From DASXTS01 sp036505275 (GTDB lineage Bacteria > Actinomycetota > Actinomycetes > Mycobacteriales > Pseudonocardiaceae), in assembly GCA_036505275.1 (NCBI GenBank), contig DASXTS010000011.1, forward strand, positions 1 to 24,151: a stretch of DNA of 24,151 bases, written 5' to 3'. The translations under genes were made by a program, and so were the position numbers. Shown here piece after piece: positions 13,874 through 20,598 of this stretch. Position 1 is the stretch's first letter. The number at the start of each line of letters is the position of its first letter. The notes below the pieces were generated by a model. It worked only from the letters and a program-made list of their open reading frames with translations. It was not told where the DNA came from and ran no database searches.

Positions 13874-15262
13874 TCACGTGTACGGACGCGCGGACACGCC
13901 GGAGGCTCCTCGAGCTAGCAAGGCGGGCTGCGGCCGTGGGTCGGGATCCGGCACCCACCGCCCCTCGACCTGGGCATACCGCCAGCGGGGTCCGTCGGTG
14001 GCCAGGGTGTGTAGCGCAACGACCAGGCGGTCGACGTGCTCGGCGGTGCTGCCCAGGCCGAGGCTGGCGCGCAGCGCCGTGCTGGCGGTGGAGCCGGCGG
14101 CATCGAGCAGCCGCTGGGTGCCCAGGTGCGCGCAGAACGCGCCGTCGCGCACCCCGATGCCGTGCTCCGCGGACAGCGCGGCGGCCAGCAGGCCCGGGTC
14201 GTGGCCGTCGATGGTGAAGCTGACCACGCCGACCCGCGGATGGTCGGCGCCGAACAAGCTGAGCTCCCGCAGCCCCGGCACGGTGGCCAGGCCGACCCGC
14301 AGCCGGCGCAGCAAGGTCTCCTCGTGGGCGGTGATCGCATCCCAGCCGCAGTCCGCGATCGCCGAGCACGCCGCGGCCAGTGCGTGCACGCCCACCACGT
14401 TGGGCGAGCCGGCCTCGTGCCGCTCCGGCACCGCCGCCCAGGTAACCGCGAGGTGGTCGCCCCAGTCCGCCACCCGCCGGCTGGCCCCACCGCCGGCCAG
14501 GTACGGCGGCGCGGCCTGCAGCCAGTCCGCCCGCCCGACCAGCGCGCCGGCGCCGAACGGCGCGTACAGCTTGTGCCCGGAGAGCGCCACGTAGTCCACA
14601 CCACGCCGGTAGGCGTCCACCGAGCGATGCGGCGCGAGCTGCGCCGCGTCCAGCACCGTCCTCGCTCCGTTCCGCTGCGCCACCGCGGCCAGCTCGGCGA
14701 CCGGCCACAGCTCGCCGGTGACGTTGGACGCCCCGGTGATCACCACGAGCCGCGGGCCGACGGGTGCATCCCGCAGCGCATCGTCCAGCGCCCGCACCGC
14801 GGCGTGCGGCGATGCCGGGGCGGCGATGCGTCGCACGTGCGGGCCACGCCACGGCAGCAGCGCGGCGTGGTGATCGGTGTCGAACAGCACCACGGACGTG
14901 CCCCGTGGCACGGCGCGGGCCAGCAGGTTCAGCGCGTCGGTTGTGTTGCGGGTGAAGACCACGGCGTCCCGGTGGTATGCGCCGACGAACCCGCGGAGCA
15001 CGGCACGGGCCCGCTCGTACACCGAGGTGCACACCTGTGAGGCCCAGCCGGCGCCGCGGTGGACGCTGGCGTAGTACGGCAGCAGCTCGTTCACCGCGTC
15101 CCGAACGGCGTCCAGGCACGGCGCGCTGGCCGCGTTGTCCAGGTTGGCGTACGGCAGCCACCGGCCGGTGACCAGCGGCACGGTCAACTCGGCGCCGGCG
15201 ACCGCGGGCAGGTGATCGAGCGTGTGATCGGCCGTCCGTGGCTGGGCGAGTGCGACTGTCAT
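13874..15262 (-). CDS. Class V aminotransferase-fold cysteine desulfurase-like protein
   Basis: A PLP-dependent fold-type I enzyme of 462 residues. PLP-site features are LDNAASAP (41-48), TDHH (129-132), VLDAAQLAPH with Asp205, and the Schiff-base Lys231 in LSGHKLYAPFGAG. Cys377 in VRDGAFCAHLG aligns by eye with the persulfide cysteine of SufS (RTGHHCA) and of the NifS-like domain of MOCOS/ABA3, so cysteine desulfurase chemistry is plausible. Class V relatives without this activity also exist. A C-terminal tail of about 35 residues (PDPDPRPQP) lies beyond the fold. The ATG at 15262 follows GGAGG by 8 nt. It is divergent from the molybdenum hydroxylase operon, with a 250-bp shared region, which suggests a role in making or sulfurating that enzyme's cofactor (inference). 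Confidence 0.85.
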   Translation of the reverse strand: MTVALAQPRTADHTLDHLPAVAGAELTVPLVTGRWLPYANLDNAASAPCLDAVRDAVNELLPYYASVHRGAGWASQVCTSVYERARAVLRGFVGAYHRDAVVFTRNTTDALNLLARAVPRGTSVVLFDTDHHAALLPWRGPHVRRIAAPASPHAAVRALDDALRDAPVGPRLVVITGASNVTGELWPVAELAAVAQRNGARTVLDAAQLAPHRSVDAYRRGVDYVALSGHKLYAPFGAGALVGRADWLQAAPPYLAGGGASRRVADWGDHLAVTWAAVPERHEAGSPNVVGVHALAAACSAIADCGWDAITAHEETLLRRLRVGLATVPGLRELSLFGADHPRVGVVSFTIDGHDPGLLAAALSAEHGIGVRDGAFCAHLGTQRLLDAAGSTASTALRASLGLGSTAEHVDRLVVALHTLATDGPRWRYAQVEGRWVPDPDPRPQPALLARGASGVSARPYT

Positions 15263-15446
15263 GGCGAGGCCTCCCTCGAGGTCCGTCGGACCACGGAGGG
15301 TCCGCGCTTGCCCGGCGCATCTGCGTACCGGACCAGGTCGTCACCCGGGGCACCCCACCGCGGAGGAGGGTTGCCGGCCAGCGAGCCGGGGCTTGGCGCT
15401 GGCGCTCATGACCTTGCCGAGCACCATACCAGGTCCGCGGCACCCG

Positions 15447-15483
15447 TTGACACTTCTGACATTCCATGGATGAATTGTCAGAA
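15447..15483 (+). promoter_or_regulatory. Promoter and overlapping palindromic operator of the molybdenum hydroxylase operon
   Basis: TTGACA (15447-15452) makes a perfect -35; 17 nt later ATGAAT (15470-15475) is a fair -10. An inverted repeat with perfect 8-bp arms TTCTGACA (15454-15461) and TGTCAGAA (15476-15483) spans the -35/-10 spacer and the -10, and its centre holds the palindrome TCCATGGA. A bound repressor would block polymerase. The TetR gene that closes the operon (19059) is the natural candidate. Confidence 0.65.
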
Positions 15484-15512
15484 CGTCATGGGGCCGAGGC
15501 TGGGAGGCACCG

Positions 15513-18125
15513 GTGGACGTCAAGGTCAACGGCAGCAGCCACATGCTGGACGACGCCGCCAAGGACCAACCGGCCGTCGGCCTGCTCAGGGACACCCTCG
15601 GGCTGACCGGTACGAAGCTGGTGTGCGGCGCCGGCGTGTGCGGCGCATGCACCGTTCAGGTCGACGGCACGCCCATGGTGAGCTGCCTGCTGCCGTGCGC
15701 CGCGGTGGCCGGCCGCGCGGTGACGACGGTGGAGGGTCTCGGCGGGTCGCATCCGGTGCAGCGGGCGTTCGCGGCCCACGACGCGCTGCAGTGTGGATAC
15801 TGCACACCGGGGTTCGTCGTGGCGGCGGCCGCCTTCGTGGACCGCTGGCGCGTGGAGCACGGTGAGAACGCCGAACCGCCGGCGCGGGCGGTCATCGCGG
15901 ACGCGCTGGCCGGGCACCTGTGCCGGTGCGGCGCCTACGGGAGCATCTACGCCGCGGTCGCCGCGGCCTGCACCGGGGCCCACGACGAAGACGGCCAGAC
16001 CGGGCCGCCGCGGGTCGAGGCCATGGCGAAGATCACCGGCTCCGCCAGGTACACCACAGACGTGCGGCTGGACGGCCAGCTCGACGGCGTGATCGTCCGT
16101 TCGACCAAGGCGCACGCCGTGGTCCGCGCGGTGACCGTGCCGGACGCCGGGACGACCACCGTGGACCTGCTGCCGGACGACCGCACCGTGCGCTACGTCG
16201 GCCGGCCGATCGCCGCGGTCGCCGCCCCGACGCTTGCCGCGGCCCGCGAGGCGGCGGCCAAGGTGGTGGTCGAGTACCAGGAGCTGCCGGCGGTGCTGGA
16301 CGCCGCGGTGGCCCGCCGGCCGGACGGCCCGCTGGTGTACGGCTCGCGGGCGGCCCGGCGGGCGGCACCGGCGTCGGCCGAGGGGCTCGTGATGCCGGCG
16401 CGCTGGCACGGCAACGTGCGCGGTCCGTCGGCCATGGGCTGGCGGGGTGGCACCGCCGCCCGCCGCATCGAGCAGGCCAGGCGGCGCGGCGACGAGCGCT
16501 TGGTGTCCGCCCGGTACACCACGGCCGTGCAGGTGCACACGCCGCTGGAGCCGCACGCGTGCGTCGCCAGGTGGTCGGGCCCCGATCTGCACATATGGGT
16601 GTCCAGCCAGGCCGTCGGCATGGTGGTGGAGGCGGCGTCCGCACGCTGGAAGCTGCCGCCGGAGCGGGTGCACGTGGTCGCCGAGCACGTCGGCGGCGGC
16701 TTCGGCGCGAAGGTCAAGCCGACAGTCGAGCTGGTCGCCGCGGTCGAGCTGGCCCGCGCGGCGGGGGCGCCGGTGCGGGTGGTGCTGGACCGTGCCGAGG
16801 AGCTGACCGATGCCGGCAACCGGCCGGGCACCGAGGTCGAGCTGAACCTGCTGGCCGATGACGACGGCAGGCTCGCCGCGCTGACCATGGACGTGTACGG
16901 CGACGGTGGCGTGTCGACCGGCTCGTCGGTGGCCGCCCTGGCCCGGCTGATCTACGGCAACGCGCCGCGCCGGCTGCGCGACTTCGACGTGGTGACCAAT
17001 CTGCCGCCGGGCACACCGTTCCGCGGCCCCGGTGGCCCGCCCATGGCGTGGGCGCTGGAGCAGGCCATCGATGAGCTGGCGCAACGGCTCGGCGACGACC
17101 CGATCGCGCTGCGCCGCCGCTGGGACGGCAATGCGAAGCGGCGAGCGCTCTACGACTGGGCGGCCGCGCTGCCGGTATGGGCGCAGCGGCCGCCGCCGGG
17201 CTCGCAGACCGGCCGGTTCCGTCGGGGGGTCGGCGTCGCGGCGGCCAACTGGCTGTACCTCGTCGACCCCGGCACGGAGGTCGAGCTGACCGTCGAGGAC
17301 GGGGTAGTGGTGGCCAGGACCGGCACGCAGGACATGGGCACCGGCATCCGCTCGGTCATCAGCGGGGTGGTGCGTGCCGACCTCGGCCTGCCGCCCGACC
17401 GGGTGCGGGTCGAGGTCGGCCGCACCGGCACCGTGCACGGACCGGCCTCCGGCGGCAGCCGCACCACGACCTCGGTGGCTCCGGCGGCGCGGGATGCCGC
17501 CAGGCGACTGCGGGCGGCCCTGACCAGCGGCGGGACCGGCGGCGCCGGCGGCAGCATCGTCGGCCTGTTGGACGGCAGCGCGGCCGACGGCGTGCGGGCG
17601 GTTGGCCGGCGGCCGCGGGACCGCCGCGGCTACTTCACGCCGTTCTCGATGGGCGGCGTCCGGATCGGCCGCGGGTTCAGCGGCGCGGTGCACGTCACCG
17701 AGGTGGAGGTGGACACCCGGCTCGGCAGGATCCGCGCCACCAGGGTGTGGGGCGGCATCGCGGCCGGCCACATCTACTCCGAGCGGTTGGCCCGCAGCCA
17801 GTGCGAGGGATCCATCGTGCAGGGCATCGGCTTCGCGCTGTACGAGCAGCGCCACGTCGACCCGGCCACCGGCATCGTGCTGACCGACAACCTGGAGGAC
17901 TACCGCATCCCCGGCATCGGGGACACCCCGGAGATCGAGATCCACTTCCACCGGGACGGCTGGGACCACGTCACCGGCGGCGGGGTGGGCCTGGGCGAGG
18001 TGGCGACGCTGAGCGTGGCCGCTTCCGTCGGCAACGCGGTGCACGCCGCGACCGGCTGGCGCCCGCTGGATCTGCCCATCCGGCCCGACCGGCTGCTGGC
18101 GGGGCTCGCGGGGGTGGCCAGGTGA
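15513..18125 (+). CDS. Molybdenum hydroxylase, fused [2Fe-2S] and molybdopterin subunit (xanthine/aldehyde oxidase family)
   Basis: Hydroxylates a heterocycle or oxidises an aldehyde at a Mo-pterin centre and passes electrons to iron-sulfur and flavin centres. The 870-residue protein fuses an iron-sulfur part (1-155) to a Mo-binding part. Cys38, 43, 46 and 58 bind the plant-type [2Fe-2S] cluster (KLVCGAGVCGACTVQ). Cys94, 97, 137 and 139 bind the second (CGYC, then HLCRCG). The Mo part has EHVGGGFGAKVKP, GTQDMGTGIR and near the C-terminus GGGVGLGEVATL, with the catalytic Glu829. GTG 15513 lies 6 nt after GGGAGG. The next gene overlaps by 4 bp. Iron-sulfur and Mo domains are often separate genes, so the fusion with a separate flavin protein is a less common layout. 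The substrate cannot be named from sequence alone. Confidence 0.92.
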   Translation: MDVKVNGSSHMLDDAAKDQPAVGLLRDTLGLTGTKLVCGAGVCGACTVQVDGTPMVSCLLPCAAVAGRAVTTVEGLGGSHPVQRAFAAHDALQCGYCTPGFVVAAAAFVDRWRVEHGENAEPPARAVIADALAGHLCRCGAYGSIYAAVAAACTGAHDEDGQTGPPRVEAMAKITGSARYTTDVRLDGQLDGVIVRSTKAHAVVRAVTVPDAGTTTVDLLPDDRTVRYVGRPIAAVAAPTLAAAREAAAKVVVEYQELPAVLDAAVARRPDGPLVYGSRAARRAAPASAEGLVMPARWHGNVRGPSAMGWRGGTAARRIEQARRRGDERLVSARYTTAVQVHTPLEPHACVARWSGPDLHIWVSSQAVGMVVEAASARWKLPPERVHVVAEHVGGGFGAKVKPTVELVAAVELARAAGAPVRVVLDRAEELTDAGNRPGTEVELNLLADDDGRLAALTMDVYGDGGVSTGSSVAALARLIYGNAPRRLRDFDVVTNLPPGTPFRGPGGPPMAWALEQAIDELAQRLGDDPIALRRRWDGNAKRRALYDWAAALPVWAQRPPPGSQTGRFRRGVGVAAANWLYLVDPGTEVELTVEDGVVVARTGTQDMGTGIRSVISGVVRADLGLPPDRVRVEVGRTGTVHGPASGGSRTTTSVAPAARDAARRLRAALTSGGTGGAGGSIVGLLDGSAADGVRAVGRRPRDRRGYFTPFSMGGVRIGRGFSGAVHVTEVEVDTRLGRIRATRVWGGIAAGHIYSERLARSQCEGSIVQGIGFALYEQRHVDPATGIVLTDNLEDYRIPGIGDTPEIEIHFHRDGWDHVTGGGVGLGEVATLSVAASVGNAVHAATGWRPLDLPIRPDRLLAGLAGVAR

Positions 18126-19078
18126 ACCTCGACGACGTGACCGCGCTGCTGAGCGCGAATGGCGCCGAGCCGCGGGGCGGCGGCACCGATCTCACCGCGC
18201 GCCAACGGATCGGGCGGGCCACGGGCCCGTTCATCGACCTCGGCGGCGTCCGCGAGCTGCACGGCATCCGGTGGCTGGCCGACGGCTCGGCCCGCATCGG
18301 CGCGATGACCACCGTGGCCGCGCTAGCCACCGACCCGACGCTGCGCGCCGCCTACCCCGGGCTCACCGGCACCGCCGCCGGCCTGGCCACCCCGCAGATC
18401 CGCGCCGCCGGCACCCTCGGCGGCAACCTGTTGCAGCGCAACCGCTGCTGGTACTACCGCAACCCGCTGTTCGCCTGTTTCCAGACCGGCGGGCACGGCT
18501 GCCCGGCACGCGCCGGCGCGCACCTGTACGCCACGGTCATCGACCAAGGGCCGTGCGTCGCGCCGCACCCGTCGTCGATCGCCATGGGCCTGCTGGCCTA
18601 CGGTGCGCAGGTGATGATCAACGGGCGCGGGGGCGCGCGGTCCATGCCGGTGGCCGACCTGTACGGCGACGGGTCGGACCCCACCCGCGATCACCTGCTC
18701 GCCCCGGCCGAGGTGCTCACCGCCGTCGAGCTACCGGCCCCGACGCCAGGCGAGCGCGCCGCGTACCACCGGGCCATCGCCCGCGCCGAGGCGGAGTGGC
18801 CGCTGGTCGAAGCGGTCGCCCGGCTCGTGCTGGACGGCGGCACCATCACCACCGCCGCGGTCGCCGTCGGCGGGGTGGCCCGCACTCCGCTGCGGCTGCC
18901 CGAGGTGGAGGACGCCCTGGTCGGCCGGGAGGCGACGGCTGCCACTCTTCAGACGGCGGCGGCCGCGGCGATGAAGCGGTGCGCGCCCCTGCCGCAGACC
19001 GGATACAAGGTGGCCCTGCTGCGGGACACCGTCGTCGAGGTGCTGGAGCGCGCCGCGGATGGCCGACGACCGGACTGA
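18122..19078 (+). CDS. FAD-binding subunit of the molybdenum hydroxylase, with four extra cysteines
   Basis: Flavin subunit of the molybdenum enzyme (CO dehydrogenase flavoprotein-like), 318 residues. FAD-site motifs are PRGGGTDL (17-24) and AGTLGGNL (96-103). The C-terminal part is the usual CODH flavoprotein C domain. An insert right after TLGGN holds Cys109, Cys119, Cys127 and Cys145 (RNRCWYYRNPLFACF, GGHGCPAR, GPCVAPHPSS). Flavin subunits of 4-hydroxybenzoyl-CoA reductase and E. coli PaoB carry an extra [4Fe-4S] cluster in such an insert, so one is likely here. The GTG overlaps the previous stop (GTGA), giving tight coupling. It overlaps the TetR gene by 20 bp. Confidence 0.92.
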   Translation: MNLDDVTALLSANGAEPRGGGTDLTARQRIGRATGPFIDLGGVRELHGIRWLADGSARIGAMTTVAALATDPTLRAAYPGLTGTAAGLATPQIRAAGTLGGNLLQRNRCWYYRNPLFACFQTGGHGCPARAGAHLYATVIDQGPCVAPHPSSIAMGLLAYGAQVMINGRGGARSMPVADLYGDGSDPTRDHLLAPAEVLTAVELPAPTPGERAAYHRAIARAEAEWPLVEAVARLVLDGGTITTAAVAVGGVARTPLRLPEVEDALVGREATAATLQTAAAAAMKRCAPLPQTGYKVALLRDTVVEVLERAADGRRPD

Positions 19079-19637
19079 GCGCATCCTGGACGCCGCGTAC
19101 GCGTGCTTTGCCAGGCACGGCGTGCGCCGTACCACCATGGACGACATCGCGGCCGCCGCCGAGATGTCCCGGCCGGCCGTGTACGTGTACGTGCGGAACA
19201 AGGACGACGCGTTCCGCCGGCTCGCGACCAGACTCTTCGACCGGGCCCTCGCCCAGGCTCGAACAGCCGCGACCGCCCCGGTCGACGCCCCGCTCGCCGA
19301 GCGGCTGCACGCCGTGCTCGCCGTCAAGCTGGAGCTGACCCTGCAGCTGTGGCGGGACAGCCCGCACGCCGCCGAGCTGTTGGACGAAGGCGCGCGGCTG
19401 TCCGGCGATCTGGTCGAGCGCTTTACCGACGCGCTCCGCGAGCTGGCCACGGAGGTCGTCGCCGTCGCGCAGGCCAGCGGTGAGGTGGCGCTGCACAGCC
19501 TGCCCCCCGCCGAGGTCGTCGACATCGCGCTCGCCCTCACCCGCAGCCTGGAGGCCGACCTCACCGACCCCGACCTGCCGCGCCGGCGGCTGCGGCGCGG
19601 CATCGACCTCCTCGTGGCCGGCCTCCGCTGTGGATAA
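19059..19637 (+). CDS. TetR-family regulator closing the molybdenum hydroxylase operon
   Basis: A 192-residue TetR protein. The helix-turn-helix (about 5-50) reads TERILDAAYACFARHGVRR, TMDDIAAAAEMSRPAVYVYV and RNKDDAFRRLA. The rest is a helical ligand domain. The ATG at 19059 overlaps the end of the FAD subunit gene by 20 bp, so it is co-translated with the enzyme it probably controls. The palindrome over the operon promoter (15454-15483) is its best operator candidate. It likely senses the enzyme's substrate or a related compound; this is inference. Confidence 0.92.
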   Translation: MADDRTERILDAAYACFARHGVRRTTMDDIAAAAEMSRPAVYVYVRNKDDAFRRLATRLFDRALAQARTAATAPVDAPLAERLHAVLAVKLELTLQLWRDSPHAAELLDEGARLSGDLVERFTDALRELATEVVAVAQASGEVALHSLPPAEVVDIALALTRSLEADLTDPDLPRRRLRRGIDLLVAGLRCG

Positions 19638-19639
19638 CT

Positions 19640-19681
19640 CGTGAGTGGCAAATGGTGCGATAGCGCCATTTGCCACTCACG
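19640..19681. terminator. Long perfect-stem hairpin after the TetR gene
   Basis: CGTGAGTGGCAAATGG (19640-19655) is followed, after 10 nt, by its exact reverse complement ending at 19681. A T-G wobble and two G-C pairs extend the stem inward, leaving the loop GATA. It begins 3 nt after the TetR stop and has no T-run. A 16-bp perfect stem suggests a bidirectional terminator or a dispersed intergenic palindrome family. Confidence 0.7.
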
Positions 19682-19776
19682 AACCTTTCGGACACACGCC
19701 GACGGGTCCCCCACATTGGTGAACGTTCGCCTTACCGTGCACCCGACGGGGCTGACCTGCTGTTTCGGAGGGTCAC

Positions 19777-20568
19777 GTGCGTTATCTGGTGCTCCGCCCG
19801 CCGTACTGCTACCGCTGGGCCGCGCTCATCACGACCGTGGGCACGATCGTCGCGTTGGCCGTCGTCGTCGTGCAGGTCGCCGGCGCTCGCCCGACGACCG
19901 ACCCGGTGGCCCACCCGTCGTCCGTGCGGACAGCGACCGCGGCACAACCGGCGCCAGTGCCCGTCGACCTGGTGAGTCAGGCCGGGTCCGGAGACACGCC
20001 CCGCCGGGTGGTGGCGCTCACGTTCGACGACGGCCCGCACCCTGAGTACACACCGCAGGTGCTGAACCTGCTGGTCAGCTACCGCGCGGTGGCCACGTTC
20101 TGCATCGTCGGAGTCGAGGCGCAGCGACACCCCGAGCTGGTCAGGGCCACCGCGGACGCCGGCATGGCGCTGTGCTCGCACACCATGAGCCACGACGAGA
20201 ACCTTGTGGCGCGGCCCGATGCGGAGGCAGAGGCGGAAATCGTGGGCTGCCGGCAGACCCTGCTCGCGGCGGCCGGCCCTGGCGCCACCGTGCCGTTCTT
20301 CCGCGCCCCGGCCGGCCGCTGGTCGGACGCCGTCCGGGAAATCGCCGGCCGCAACGGCATGCGGCCGCTGTCCTGGTCGGTCGACTCGCGCGACTGGCAG
20401 CGTCCCGGCGCCGCGCAGATCGTGGCCGCCGTCCAGCGCGCCGTGCAACCCGGCGCGGTCATCCTGCTACACGATGGCGGTGGTCGGCGGGACCAGACCA
20501 TCGCGGCACTCGCCACGCTCCTACCGTGGCTGGTCGACCAGGGGTACGGCTTCGCCCTCCCCGGCTGA
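19777..20568 (+). CDS. Membrane-anchored polysaccharide deacetylase (NodB domain)
   Basis: A carbohydrate esterase family 4 enzyme that removes N-acetyl (or similar) groups from cell-wall or surface polysaccharide. The 263-residue protein has an N-terminal membrane anchor or signal (about 14-36, WAALITTVGTIVALAVVVV), a Pro/Ala-rich stalk (to about 75) and a NodB domain. All motifs are present: TFDDGPHP (82-89, catalytic and metal Asp), HTMSH (135-139, metal His), FRAPAGRW, SVDSRDW and ILLHDGGG. GTG 19777 follows GGAGGG by 5 nt. The active site would face outside. It is convergent with the next gene, with a 30-nt gap. There is no clear link to the neighbouring pathways. Confidence 0.93.
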   Translation: MRYLVLRPPYCYRWAALITTVGTIVALAVVVVQVAGARPTTDPVAHPSSVRTATAAQPAPVPVDLVSQAGSGDTPRRVVALTFDDGPHPEYTPQVLNLLVSYRAVATFCIVGVEAQRHPELVRATADAGMALCSHTMSHDENLVARPDAEAEAEIVGCRQTLLAAAGPGATVPFFRAPAGRWSDAVREIAGRNGMRPLSWSVDSRDWQRPGAAQIVAAVQRAVQPGAVILLHDGGGRRDQTIAALATLLPWLVDQGYGFALPG

Positions 20569-20598
20569 GCCAGCGGCGCGCCCCTCAATGGAACAGCC

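Noticed and set aside
13569..15467. Long minus-strand open frame overlapping the desulfurase gene
   Set aside because: The other minus-strand frame (13874-15262) has all PLP motifs and a good ribosome binding site.
15486..18044. Long minus-strand open frame opposite the molybdenum hydroxylase
   Set aside because: Low-complexity composition and no domain; the plus-strand frame has complete cofactor motifs.
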